DNA of 64,000 nt from JBCBSK01 sp965250105 (GCA_965250105.1 OZ252290.1:1674001-1738000), one strand, 5' to 3'; counted from the stretch's first letter, positions 1 to 8,157 are shown. The notes: generated by a model from the letters alone, not told the origin. Made by a program: numbers and translations.

Positions 1-879
1 GGCCGGCGCGCCGACCGCATCGAGGGACCCGACTACAAGGCGGCGCTGATCGAGATCGACGAGGACTGGGGCGATCCCGAGACCTGGCGCCTCATCCAGC
101 GCTTCAGCGGCAACTACACGGACGGCTATTTCCTCTCCGCCATCGACATGACGCGCGACGGCGACGGCGCCATCGTCATGAAGGACGAGCGCAACCAGAT
201 CTACGTCTTTCTGTTCCAGCGCACGCTGTTCATGAGCCTGGTCATCACGCTGATGACGCTGCTGCTTGGCTATCCGGTCGCCTATCTGCTCGCCGTTCTG
301 CCGATGCGCACGGCCAATCTTCTGCTGATCCTGGTGCTGCTGCCGTTCTGGACCTCGCTTCTGGTGCGCACCAGCGCGTGGATCGTGCTGCTGCAGCAGC
401 AGGGCGTGGTCAACAACACGCTCGTGACGCTGGGGCTCGTCGACGACAATGAACGCTTGCAGCTGATCTTCAATCAGACCGGCACGATCATCGCGATGAC
501 GCATATCCTGCTGCCCTTCATGATCCTGCCGCTCTATTCGGTGATGAAGACCATTCCGCCGAGTTACATGCGGGCGGCGAAATCGCTCGGCGCCACCGAC
601 TGGACCGCCTTCTGGCGGGTCTATTTCCCGAACACGCTGCCCGGCATCGGCGCCGGCGCCATCCTCGTCTTCATCCTGTCGATCGGCTACTACATCACGC
701 CCGAACTCGTCGGCGGCACATCCGGCGTCTTCATCTCGAACCGCATCGCCTTCCACATCTCGACCTCGCTGAACTGGGGTCTGGCGGCCGCCTTGGGCGT
801 CCTGCTGCTGGTCTGCGTCCTGGTTCTCTACTGGACCTATGACCGGCTTGTCGGCATCGATCGGGTCAAGCTGGGCTAG
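1..879 (+). CDS. ABC transporter permease, PotB-like (5' end outside window)
   Basis: This is an inner-membrane permease of a binding-protein-dependent ABC importer of the spermidine/putrescine (PotB) class. The reading frame is open from base 1, so the gene begins upstream. The first ATG at 148 would discard an in-frame region reading ...NYTDGYFLSAID, which belongs to the large periplasmic loop of this family. Several hydrophobic helices follow, and the cytoplasmic EAA-type loop is visible around MRAAKSLGATDWTAFWRVYFP (split here over two helices), the contact site for the ATPase. A PotC-like partner starts 18 bases after the stop, so the two form an operon and a heterodimeric channel. The ATPase and binding protein are presumably upstream. 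The substrate is not readable from the sequence; the downstream guanidino-enzyme suggests a polyamine, arginine or opine-like compound (inference). Confidence 0.9.
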   Translation, partial: GRRADRIEGPDYKAALIEIDEDWGDPETWRLIQRFSGNYTDGYFLSAIDMTRDGDGAIVMKDERNQIYVFLFQRTLFMSLVITLMTLLLGYPVAYLLAVLPMRTANLLLILVLLPFWTSLLVRTSAWIVLLQQQGVVNNTLVTLGLVDDNERLQLIFNQTGTIIAMTHILLPFMILPLYSVMKTIPPSYMRAAKSLGATDWTAFWRVYFPNTLPGIGAGAILVFILSIGYYITPELVGGTSGVFISNRIAFHISTSLNWGLAAALGVLLLVCVLVLYWTYDRLVGIDRVKLG

Positions 880-897
880 CGCGGGGAGCAAAGAGAC

Positions 898-1752
898 ATG
901 GCCGCCCTTCCTCCCTATGCCTCGCCGCTACAGCGGAGCTGGTATTACGGCTTCCGCGTGATCTGCGGACTGGTCTTCTTCTTCCTGGTCTTTCCGATCC
1001 TGGTGATCATCCCGCTCAGCTTCAACGCGGTGCCCTTCTTCACCTTCACCCGTGAAATGCTGAGCTTCGATCCGGCCGGCTATTCGCTGCAATGGTACGA
1101 GGACTTCTTCACCAATCCGAACTGGCAGAAGGCGGTCTGGAACTCGATCACGATCTCGATCGCGGCGACGCTTCTGTCGACCGCGCTCGGCACGCTGGCG
1201 GCCATCGGCCTGTCGCAATCGCATGTCCCGTTCAAGGGCGCGATCATGGCCGCGCTGATCTCGCCGATGATCGTGCCGCTGATCATCTCGGCGGCGGGGA
1301 TGTATTTCTTCTATTCCCGCATCGGGTTGCAGGGCACCTATATCGGCGTGGTGCTGGCCCATGCCGCCCTTGGCACGCCCTTCGTCATCATCACGGTGAC
1401 GGCGACGCTGGCCGGTTTCGACCGCTCCTTGACGCGGGCCGCGGCCAATCTCGGCGCCGGGCCGATCCGCACCTTCTGGAAGGTGCAGATGCCGCTGATC
1501 CTGCCCGGCGTGATCTCGGGCGCCCTGTTCGCCTTCATCACCTCCTTCGACGAGGTGGTCGTGGTGCTGTTCGTCGGCTCGGCGCAGCAGAAGACGATTC
1601 CCTGGGAAATGTTCACCGGCCTGCGCGAGCAGATCTCGCCGACCATCCTCGCGGTGGCGACGATCCTGGTCATCCTGTCGATCGGGCTTCTGACCACGGT
1701 CGAATTGCTGCGCCGGCGGTCGGAACGCATACGCGGCATCCGCCCGACCTGA
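898..1752 (+). CDS. ABC transporter permease, PotC-like
   Basis: This 284-residue protein is the second permease subunit of the polyamine/opine-type importer. It has the usual six-helix architecture with an N-terminal hydrophobic segment at about residues 20-45. The EAA-type loop appears as LTRAAANLGAGPIRTFWKVQ near residues 178-197 and docks onto the ATP-binding subunit. The length is normal for PotC proteins. A GGGGAGCAAAGAG-type Shine-Dalgarno region precedes the ATG. It follows the PotB-like gene by 18 bases and lies 52 bases before an amidinotransferase-fold gene, consistent with one transcription unit. Family assignment is firm; substrate assignment is not. Confidence 0.92.
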   Translation: MAALPPYASPLQRSWYYGFRVICGLVFFFLVFPILVIIPLSFNAVPFFTFTREMLSFDPAGYSLQWYEDFFTNPNWQKAVWNSITISIAATLLSTALGTLAAIGLSQSHVPFKGAIMAALISPMIVPLIISAAGMYFFYSRIGLQGTYIGVVLAHAALGTPFVIITVTATLAGFDRSLTRAAANLGAGPIRTFWKVQMPLILPGVISGALFAFITSFDEVVVVLFVGSAQQKTIPWEMFTGLREQISPTILAVATILVILSIGLLTTVELLRRRSERIRGIRPT

Positions 1753-1804
1753 CCGTTCGGCCCGAGCGCCTGTCCACCACCAACCCGTTTTCAGGAAGCC
1801 GATC

Positions 1805-2740
1805 ATGACCGCGATGCCCTCCACTCCCCTCAAGGCCCGGGTCGAGGGCGGCGGCACGCCGAAACTCACCGATTGGGGCATCAAATCGGAAGCCGGCCTG
1901 CTGACCGACGTACTGCTCGGCCCGGTCGACGGGTTTCGCTGGATGGGCGACGAAAACGCCGACTGGTCGGCCCTCGTCCGCGACACGATCCGGCGCGGGC
2001 ACCAGTTCGACAAGCAGGCCGCCATGCGCCAGCATCGCGAAATGGTCGACGCCTATCACGATGCCGGCGTGACGACCCATTTCCTGCCGCTCGACGAGCA
2101 TAACCCCTATCAGGTCTATGCCCGCGATTCGTCCTTCATGACGCCCTATGGCGCGGTGATCTGCCAGATGGCCAATCCGCGCCGGCGCGGTGAGTATGCC
2201 GCCTGCCTCAGATTCTATCTCGAGGCCGGCATCCCGATCTACGACATGGTCTCCTCGGGCAATTTCGAGGGTGGCGATTTCAACATGGTCGGCGAGGACT
2301 GCGTGCTGCTCGGCTATACCGACCACCGCACCGAGCAAGTCGCCGCGCGCCAGGTCGCGGACTGGTTCGAGGCCGAGGGCTGGGAGATCAAATGGGCGCC
2401 GATCGACCAGTTCTACGTCCATATCGACCTCATGGTCTGCATGCTGAACGAGCGCTGCGCCGCCGTCTGCCTCGACACCACCGAGGACGACGTCGTCGAC
2501 TGGCTGAAGGGCAAGGGGATCGAGATCATCCCGGTGTCGTTCCGCGAAACCATGGCGCTCGGCTGCAATGTGGTGGCGCTGGGCCGCGACCGGATCCTGT
2601 CGACGGCGGGCGCCAAGGACCTCAACGCCAAGCTGCGCGCGGCCGGGTTCTCCGTTTATGATCCGGAGATGACCATGTTCACCTGGGCCGGCGGCGGGGT
2701 GCACTGCATGGCCCAGCCGCTCCGGCGCGAGGCGGCCTAG
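1805..2740 (+). CDS. Amidinotransferase / dimethylarginine dimethylaminohydrolase-family hydrolase
   Basis: The 311-residue product belongs to the guanidino-group-modifying superfamily (DDAH, arginine deiminase, amidinotransferase), soluble cytoplasmic enzymes that attack the guanidinium carbon through a cysteine. The catalytic Cys is recognisable near the C-terminus in GGGVHCMAQPLRRE, and the catalytic His in FYVHIDLMVCML near residue 205. The NFEGGD and YARDSSF segments match the substrate-binding loops. It sits directly behind two polyamine/opine-type ABC permeases, so it probably processes a compound those permeases import, such as methylated arginine or another guanidine. AGGAAG lies just before the ATG. 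The exact reaction (citrulline-forming hydrolysis or amidino transfer) cannot be decided from sequence. Confidence 0.82.
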   Translation: MTAMPSTPLKARVEGGGTPKLTDWGIKSEAGLLTDVLLGPVDGFRWMGDENADWSALVRDTIRRGHQFDKQAAMRQHREMVDAYHDAGVTTHFLPLDEHNPYQVYARDSSFMTPYGAVICQMANPRRRGEYAACLRFYLEAGIPIYDMVSSGNFEGGDFNMVGEDCVLLGYTDHRTEQVAARQVADWFEAEGWEIKWAPIDQFYVHIDLMVCMLNERCAAVCLDTTEDDVVDWLKGKGIEIIPVSFRETMALGCNVVALGRDRILSTAGAKDLNAKLRAAGFSVYDPEMTMFTWAGGGVHCMAQPLRREAA

Positions 2741-2844
2741 AGCCATTCCAGCGAAAGCGGTAACGGCTTCGCGTCCGGAATTGCCAAAAAACCAACGGGT
2801 TAGACCATATCCGGCGAGCCGGGATCCACTGGCCAGGCTCTCGT
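2739..2844 (+). repeat. Dispersed intergenic repeat, copy A (degenerate)
   Basis: This begins at the stop codon of the preceding gene with AGAGCCATTCCAGCGAAAGC, continues through GCGTCCGGAATTGCC, then an A-run, then GGGTTAGACCATATCC, and ends near ...CCACTGGCCAGGCTCTCG. The same blocks occur in order at 49967-50073 (same strand) and 35157-35263 (opposite strand). The terminal inverted repeat is eroded in this copy. The architecture resembles rhizobial intergenic mosaic elements. The remaining bases up to 3029 contain a 12-bp palindrome GCCGGGCCCGGC (2910-2921) and no supported gene. Confidence 0.85.
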
Positions 2845-3029
2845 CACGGCGTCAGGGTCCATCGCCAGCCGAGACAGTCGTTCTGAGCCGGGTAGGGCGC
2901 AAGGGGCCAGCCGGGCCCGGCATCAACCAAACGTCACCGCATCTTGAAGGCGGAACACGCTGGCTTGACCCATGAGAGATTGATGGCGCGCTAGGGTTTC
3001 GATCGCGAAACCAAATGCAGGAGATTTAA

Positions 3030-3389
3030 ATGCGCCTTCATCTCATCGCGGCAACAGCCTTCATGGTCGCAGTGACCGCGCCTTCATGGGCCGACGACTT
3101 CTCTTTCGTCGGCACCTGGCATTCCGATGAGGAAGGTGCCGGATCGTTCCACTACAAGGAAAACGGTCAGTTCGTCTGGACCGACGGTGACACGATCAAT
3201 ACCGGCGTTTGGATGTTCGACCCCGAAACCGATCGTCTAGCGCACATCCTCAATCCGATGCGCGGCATCGACGACCATGCCATCGTCACCGTTCTCAACG
3301 ACGGCGCAACGGTCAAAATGAGCTTTGACAGGGTTTATGGCGAACCGCAGGAAGAGCCGTGGGTCGCCCAATATGACCGTGTCGACTAA
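3030..3389 (+). CDS. Small exported protein of unknown function
   Basis: This 119-residue protein has a clear Sec signal peptide: a basic N-terminus, then a hydrophobic stretch LIAATAFMVAVTA, with likely cleavage after PSWA at about residue 21. The mature part, about 98 residues, is acidic, contains a GTW motif shortly after the cleavage site, and looks beta-rich, as in small lipocalin-like or beta-barrel periplasmic proteins. An AGGAGA ribosome-binding site stands 6-7 bases before the ATG. The gene is isolated, between a repeat element and a tRNA gene. No family can be assigned, so it is left as hypothetical. Confidence 0.75.
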   Translation: MRLHLIAATAFMVAVTAPSWADDFSFVGTWHSDEEGAGSFHYKENGQFVWTDGDTINTGVWMFDPETDRLAHILNPMRGIDDHAIVTVLNDGATVKMSFDRVYGEPQEEPWVAQYDRVD

Positions 3390-3453
3390 GCCGGCAACGA
3401 CGATCATCACGTTGACGCGCCGGTCGTAGTTCCACGCCTGGCACGAGCAATGT

Positions 3454-3528
3454 TGGAGCGGGCGATCGGGATCGAACCGACGACATTCAGCTTGGGAAGC
3501 TGACGTTCTACCACTGAACTACGCCCGC
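3454..3528 (-). tRNA. tRNA-Gly (anticodon CCC)
   Basis: Read on the minus strand the 75 bases fold into a complete cloverleaf. The acceptor stem GCGGGCG pairs with CGCCCGC. The D-arm is GTTC/GAAC. The anticodon stem TCAGC/GCTGA carries loop TTCCCAA, giving anticodon CCC. The T-arm has loop TTCGATC, and a discriminator T is followed by an encoded CCA. It reads GGG glycine codons. The flanks 3390-3453 and 3529-3722 show no supported gene. Confidence 0.95.
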
Positions 3529-3722
3529 TTGTCGGTCAGACTATCCAATCCGGCGGCCCGACCGCAAGCCATGCCGACGCGGCATCGACCCATCACGGTA
3601 CCAATCGCGCCGGCGACGGGTGGCCGAATGCGCCCAATCCGCTTTGCAAGATCACATCCATGGCATTACGTCAGGCACGCATCGCCGCTATTGACGGCAC
3701 CGCGAGCCCGGAGTGACTGCCC

Positions 3723-4532
3723 ATGATCGACCGCTTGAAAGCCATTCTGGCCGACCGACGAACCGAATGGTTCATCACCGGGCTGATCATCCTCAACGCC
3801 ATCACGCTCGGGCTCGAAACCTCGGACAGGGCCATGGCGGCGTTCGGCGATGTGCTTCTGACGCTCGACCGGATCATCCTGACAGTCTTCGTCATCGAGA
3901 TCGCCGCCCGGCTCGTCGTGCACAGGCTGAGCTTCTTCAAGGACCCCTGGTCGATCTTCGACTTCACCGTCGTCGCCATCGCGCTGATGCCGAGCCAGGG
4001 CGCGCTGTCGGTGTTGCGCGCGCTGAGGATCCTGCGCGTGCTGCGCCTGATCACGGTGGTGCCGTCGCTGCGTCGCGTCGTCGGCGCGCTGATCGGCGCC
4101 CTGCCCGGCATGGGCTCGATCATCTTCCTGATGGGGCTCTTGTTCTACGTCTTCTCGGTCATGGCGACCAAGCTGTTCGGCGACAGCTTCCCGGAATGGT
4201 TCGGCTCGATTCCGGCTTCGGCCTATTCGCTGTTCCAGATCATGACGCTGGAAAGCTGGTCGATGGGCATCGTGCGCCCGGTCATGGAGGTCTATACCTA
4301 TGCCTGGCTGTTCTTCGTGCCGTTCATCCTGTCGACCACCTTCGTCATCCTGAACCTCTTCATCGGCATCGTCGTCTCGGCCATGCAGGCCGAGCATGAC
4401 GCCGAAGCCCAAGCCGATCGCGACCAGATCCATGACGAGAATGTCGCCATTCTGGAGGAGTTGCGCGCCATGCGCGCGGATATGGCGGAGCTCAAATCCC
4501 GCATGCCGGCGGCCGCCAAGCCCGCCGAATAA
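3723..4532 (+). CDS. Bacterial voltage-gated sodium channel (BacNav / NaChBac family)
   Basis: The 269-residue, single-domain, six-helix ion channel should assemble as a homotetramer in the inner membrane. Helix S4 (about residues 97-115) carries the voltage-sensor pattern with arginines at 99, 102, 105 and 108, every third residue. The pore loop holds TLESWSM at residues 175-181, which is the sodium-selectivity filter of NavAb/NaChBac-type channels. S6 runs to about residue 221 and is followed by a charged heptad-like tail (about 224-260) matching the C-terminal coiled coil that stabilises BacNav tetramers. The predicted role is voltage-gated Na+ entry, perhaps affecting motility or pH responses. 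The gene stands alone, and no specific functional partner is evident next to it. Confidence 0.92.
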   Translation: MIDRLKAILADRRTEWFITGLIILNAITLGLETSDRAMAAFGDVLLTLDRIILTVFVIEIAARLVVHRLSFFKDPWSIFDFTVVAIALMPSQGALSVLRALRILRVLRLITVVPSLRRVVGALIGALPGMGSIIFLMGLLFYVFSVMATKLFGDSFPEWFGSIPASAYSLFQIMTLESWSMGIVRPVMEVYTYAWLFFVPFILSTTFVILNLFIGIVVSAMQAEHDAEAQADRDQIHDENVAILEELRAMRADMAELKSRMPAAAKPAE

Positions 4533-4634
4533 CGCGATCTTTATGGCCTGGTTCGGTGACACCCGATTGCGGCCGACCCTGTAACGCGCGATAGACGCCG
4601 ACAGCCGCTCGAAAGTAGACTAGAAAAGATCCTC

Positions 4635-5636
4635 ATGGACCAGATCGTTCCGAAATCCCGGGTTTCCGCCCCCCGCCTCGACCGGGCGAAATTCGTCGAT
4701 CCCGACGTGACCGCCAAGGGCGAAGCCCGCGCGACCGTCGCCCTCGACCGGCTCGACACCCTGTGGATCAATACCGGCACGCTCTGCAACATCGCCTGCG
4801 CGGCATGCTATATCGAGTCGTCGCCGACCAATGACCGGCTTGTCTACATGACGGCCCGGGAGGTCGCGGCCTATCTCGACGAGATCGCGGATCTCGGACT
4901 CGATACCCGCGAGATCGGCTTCACCGGCGGCGAACCCTTCATGAACCCGGACTGCCCGGCCATGCTGGACGACGCGCTCGGGCGTGGTTTCGAGGCGCTC
5001 GTCCTGACCAACGCCATGCAACCCATGCAGCGGCCGAAGGTGCGCGCCGCGCTGCGCGACCTCAAGGCGCGCCACGGCGACAGGCTGACGCTGCGGGTCA
5101 GCCTCGACCATCACACTGCCCGGCTGCATGACGACGAGCGTGGGCCTGGCGCCTTCGACAAGGCGGCGGCGGGCCTCGACTGGCTGGCGCAGAACGGCTT
5201 TTCCATCGCGGTGGCGGGGCGCACCTGCTGGGGCGAAAGCGAGGCCGAGGCGCGCGACGGATTCCAGGCCCTGTTCGACGCCCGCGACTGGCCGATCGAC
5301 GCGGCCGATCCCGGCCGGCTGGTGCTGTTCCCCGAAATGGACGAGACCGCCGACGTGCCCGAGATCACCACGCAATGCTGGTCGATCCTCGGCAAGGCAC
5401 CGTCGGACGTGATGTGCGCGTCGAGCCGCATGGTGGTCAAGCGCAAGGGCCAGGACAAGCCGGCGGTTCTGCCCTGCACGCTCATTCCCTATGACGAGCG
5501 CTTCGAGATGGGCGCGACGCTGACCCGGTCACTCCGGGCGGACGGCGGCATGTTCCGCGACGGCGACGTCAAGCTGAACCACCCGCACTGCGCCCGATTC
5601 TGCGTTCTCGGCGGGGCCAGTTGTTCGGCCAAGTGA
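4635..5636 (+). CDS. Radical SAM protein of unassigned function
   Basis: The 333-residue protein carries the radical SAM [4Fe-4S] motif C51-x3-C55-x2-C58 (CNIACAACY), followed by a GGEPF-type SAM-binding segment (TGGEPFMNPD, about residues 97-106). The N-terminal signature TLWINTGTLC and the ESSPTNDRL stretch after the cluster look like a conserved family. The extreme C-terminus has three more cysteines (C319, C323, C330), which could bind an auxiliary cluster or metal. No precursor peptide gene or obvious substrate gene is adjacent, and the metal-type ArsR module begins just downstream in the opposite orientation. The fold is certain; the reaction is unknown. Confidence 0.85.
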   Translation: MDQIVPKSRVSAPRLDRAKFVDPDVTAKGEARATVALDRLDTLWINTGTLCNIACAACYIESSPTNDRLVYMTAREVAAYLDEIADLGLDTREIGFTGGEPFMNPDCPAMLDDALGRGFEALVLTNAMQPMQRPKVRAALRDLKARHGDRLTLRVSLDHHTARLHDDERGPGAFDKAAAGLDWLAQNGFSIAVAGRTCWGESEAEARDGFQALFDARDWPIDAADPGRLVLFPEMDETADVPEITTQCWSILGKAPSDVMCASSRMVVKRKGQDKPAVLPCTLIPYDERFEMGATLTRSLRADGGMFRDGDVKLNHPHCARFCVLGGASCSAK

Positions 5637-5652
5637 CACGTCACCCGGTCCC

Positions 5653-5877
5653 TTAAGCGCATCCACATCCCGCGTCATTGCCCGCTTGCGATCGCTTGAC
5701 GTCGCCCGGCGCGTCCACGCCATGGGAACACGACACGCAACAATCGCCCGGCCTAGGTGTCAGCGTCGCGCCGCAGGCCGCGCAGTCGTGGCGGATCTGG
5801 CAGGCATTGTCCGGCACGTCGATCCCCTCGCGATGGCCGCAATGCGGGCAGGCGATCTCGACTGTCAGCAATCCCAT
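5653..5877 (-). CDS. GDCCVxC-domain small zinc-ribbon-like protein
   Basis: This cysteine-rich protein of about 74 residues has an N-terminal CPHC pair, a CAAC pair and then the diagnostic GDCCVSCSHG motif, ending in GCGCA. The first two pairs suggest a zinc ribbon; the GDCC motif resembles a vicinal-thiol site, and some family members carry selenocysteine there. Two consecutive ATGs exist. The second (start 5877) is preferred because GGAGG lies five bases upstream of it but only two from the first. It is divergent from an ArsR-type regulator and a cysteine-containing permease, which suggests a shared role in metal or metalloid handling (inference). Confidence 0.85.
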   Translation of the reverse strand: MGLLTVEIACPHCGHREGIDVPDNACQIRHDCAACGATLTPRPGDCCVSCSHGVDAPGDVKRSQAGNDAGCGCA

Positions 5878-5988
5878 CATGACCTCCGGCGGCGCATGCC
5901 AGCTCCCATGTCTTGGCGGCTAGAGCCACCCGCGCCGGGGCCGGCACAGGATGCTCTGATCTCATCGCGCCGTTGACGCGACCTTCCA

Positions 5989-6012
5989 ATTATTCTATAA
6001 ATCTAGAATAAT
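5989..6012. promoter_or_regulatory. Candidate ArsR operator (9-6-9 perfect inverted repeat)
   Basis: ATTATTCTA and TAGAATAAT form a perfect inverted repeat separated by TAAATC, 18 bases before the arsR start and about 110 bases before the divergent GDCCVxC gene. An additional TAGAATT half-site follows at 6013-6019. The AT-rich block stands out in an otherwise GC-rich window. ArsR/SmtB repressors bind imperfect AT-rich dyads of this kind, so an autoregulatory operator is likely. Confidence 0.7.
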
Positions 6013-6030
6013 AGAATTTAAAGGTCAATC

Positions 6031-6399
6031 ATGCTTGCCATCGAAGAAGCGGCGCAGGGCTTCGCCGCCGTCGGTTCCGAACCGCGCATCGAGGTTCTGC
6101 TGTGCCTGGTGCGCGCCGGCGAGGCGGGACTTCTGTTCGGCGATATCCAGGAACGCACGGGGATTCCGCCGTCGACGCTGTCTCACCATCTACGTTTCCT
6201 GGCGGCCGCGGGCCTGGTCGTTCAGGAGCGGCAGGGTCGGCAAACCGTCAACCGGCCGGATTTCGACCGGTTGCGCGACCTCTCGACCTTTCTGCTCGCC
6301 AGATGTTGTGCCGACGCGGTCGCGGTCGGCCCGAACGCGGGCTGCCAGCCGGACGCGCCTTGCGAGCCCCGGGCCGGCATGACCGAGGATGTGCCATGA
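6031..6399 (+). CDS. ArsR/SmtB-family transcriptional regulator
   Basis: The 122-residue winged-helix repressor has the recognition helix in PPSTLSHHLRFLAAAGLV (about residues 47-64) and the wing RQGRQTVN (about 68-75), both classic for ArsR. The C-terminal tail is unusually cysteine-rich for its length: C92, C93, C105 and C111, in addition to C25, so thiophilic metal or metalloid sensing is plausible. The stop overlaps the start of the next gene (ATGA), giving translational coupling to the permease. An AAAGG ribosome-binding site and a perfect inverted repeat lie directly upstream, suggesting autorepression. The inducer is not identifiable from sequence. Confidence 0.9.
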   Translation: MLAIEEAAQGFAAVGSEPRIEVLLCLVRAGEAGLLFGDIQERTGIPPSTLSHHLRFLAAAGLVVQERQGRQTVNRPDFDRLRDLSTFLLARCCADAVAVGPNAGCQPDAPCEPRAGMTEDVP

Positions 6400-7427
6400 C
6401 GGCGCTGATCGAACGCTTCACCGGTGGCCGACCGGTCACGCTCGACCGGGTGTGGATCGCGGTCTTGGTGCTGCTCGCGGGCCTCATGCTCGCCGATGCG
6501 CCACAGGTTTTGCCGACGCTCGGTTTCACGGCCAACGCGCTAGTGAACACCGCGCCCTTCATCGCCTTCGCCGTTTTCATGATCGGCTATCTGAAGGCGA
6601 CCGGCGCCGAGGCGGTCGTGGCCCGCGCTTTCGAGGGCCGCGAAACACGAATGATCGTGCTCGCGGCCCTGTTCGGCGGCCTCGCGCCGTTCTGTTCCTG
6701 CGAGGTGATCCCCTTCGTCGCCGGCCTTCTGGCCATGGGCGCGCCGCTCTCCGCCGTCATGGCGTTCTGGCTGTCGTCGCCGCTGATCGATCCGCCGAGC
6801 CTGATGATCACGGCGGCCGCCCTGGGATGGCATTTCGCGATCGGCAAGGCCGTGCTCGCCGTCGCCATCGGGCTCGCCGGCGGGTTCGCCATGCAAGCAG
6901 CCCTGAGAGCCGGCCTGTTCCGGAACCCGCTCAGGCAACGCTCCGCCACCGGCTGCGGCTGCGGTCCGTCGCCACTGTCGGGCACGCCAGTCTGGCGGTT
7001 CTGGACAGAGCCGACGCGCCGCGCGGTCTTCGCCCGCGAGGCATTCGACAACGCCTATTTCCTCTTCAAATGGCTGACGCTTGCCTATCTAATCGAAAGC
7101 CTGATGATCCGCTACATCCCGGCGGACGCGATCGCGGCGGTGGTGGGCGGCGAGGGCGTCCTGCCGATCGTCGTCAGCGCGCTGGTCGGCGTGCCCGCCT
7201 ATCTCAATTCCTATGCCGCGCCGGCGCTGGTGTCAGGCCTGACCGAACAGGGCATGTCGGCGGGCGCGGCCATGGCCTTCATGGTGGCCGGCGCGGTGAG
7301 TTCGATCCCCGCCATGACGGCCGTCTTCGCCCTGGTGAAGCGTCAGGTCTTCGCCGCCTATGTCGTGTTGGGGCTGACCGGCGCGATCCTATCGGGCATC
7401 GCCTATGGCGTGATCGCGGCGCTGTGA
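6396..7427 (+). CDS. YraQ/ArsP-like permease (DUF318 family)
   Basis: The 343-residue inner-membrane protein has about eight to ten hydrophobic helices and the two hallmark repeats of this permease family. The first is FCSCEVIPFVAGLL followed by WLSSPLIDPPSL. The second half contains VPAYLNSYAAPALV. A central hydrophilic loop has GCGCG. Family members include ArsP (organoarsenical export) and Cu/Zn-type exporters, and the paired CSC cysteines are probably ligands for a thiophilic ion. The start at 6396 was chosen over longer alternatives because it overlaps the arsR stop (ATGA) and begins at the family N-terminus. Co-transcription with an ArsR regulator supports inducible efflux. Confidence 0.88.
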   Translation: MTALIERFTGGRPVTLDRVWIAVLVLLAGLMLADAPQVLPTLGFTANALVNTAPFIAFAVFMIGYLKATGAEAVVARAFEGRETRMIVLAALFGGLAPFCSCEVIPFVAGLLAMGAPLSAVMAFWLSSPLIDPPSLMITAAALGWHFAIGKAVLAVAIGLAGGFAMQAALRAGLFRNPLRQRSATGCGCGPSPLSGTPVWRFWTEPTRRAVFAREAFDNAYFLFKWLTLAYLIESLMIRYIPADAIAAVVGGEGVLPIVVSALVGVPAYLNSYAAPALVSGLTEQGMSAGAAMAFMVAGAVSSIPAMTAVFALVKRQVFAAYVVLGLTGAILSGIAYGVIAAL

Positions 7428-7499
7428 TCGGGGATGCGGCATATCGGCAAGCCTATGTCATACTGACCCGCTAACGTCGCCCAAGGCGGGAGGTGGGTC

Positions 7500-8150
7500 A
7501 TGGCGAATGAAGCGGACGATGCGGCGCGCGCGCCGGCGCATAAGAATCATCTGGCGCGCGCCTACGGCCTCGACACGCAGGCCGAGACGAACGCGTTCTA
7601 TTCCGACTGGGCCGCGACCTATGACGCCGAACTGACCGCGTCCGGCTATGCGACGCCGGCGCGCTGCGCGGCCGCGCTGGAGGCGCACGCGCCCGCTCCC
7701 GACATCAAGGTGCTGGACATCGGCTGCGGCACGGGCCTGTCCGGCGCCGCCTTGCGGGCGGCCGGGTTCAGCAATGTGACCGGTTCCGACGTCAATCCCG
7801 ACATGCTGGCCCGCGCCGAAGAACGCGGCGTCTACCGCGCGGTCTGGCAGGCGGACCCCGACGCGCCCTTCCCCTTCGATGTCGGCGACTATGATGCCAT
7901 TTCCGCGATCGGCGTCATCGGGCGCGGCGCGGCACCGATCGGCGTTCTGGAAGGCGCGTTGGCGAAGCTCGCGACCGGCGGGCTGTGCATCTTCTCCTTC
8001 AACGACCACACGCTCGAAGACCCAAGCTTCGAGGCGGCCATCGCGCGCGAGACCGATAGCGGGCGCTTCGCGCTGCGTTTCAGAGAGCACGGACCGCATA
8101 TCCCGGCCAAGGGCCTCGATGCGGTGGTCTATGTGCTGGAGCGGTTGTGA
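7500..8150 (+). CDS. Class I SAM-dependent methyltransferase
   Basis: The 216-residue soluble protein has the Rossmann-fold motif I VLDIGCGTGLSG at about residues 71-82, the acidic loop after strand 2 (SDVNPDML, about 98-105) and a motif-IV-like DAISAIGVI. The N-terminal region FYSDWAATYDAEL is typical of small-molecule methyltransferases of the UbiE/Williams-Beuren-type group. A GGGAGGT ribosome-binding site is present a few bases before the ATG. The gene is convergent with dcd. The substrate is unknown. Confidence 0.85.
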   Translation: MANEADDAARAPAHKNHLARAYGLDTQAETNAFYSDWAATYDAELTASGYATPARCAAALEAHAPAPDIKVLDIGCGTGLSGAALRAAGFSNVTGSDVNPDMLARAEERGVYRAVWQADPDAPFPFDVGDYDAISAIGVIGRGAAPIGVLEGALAKLATGGLCIFSFNDHTLEDPSFEAAIARETDSGRFALRFREHGPHIPAKGLDAVVYVLERL

Positions 8151-8157
8151 AGCGCCA

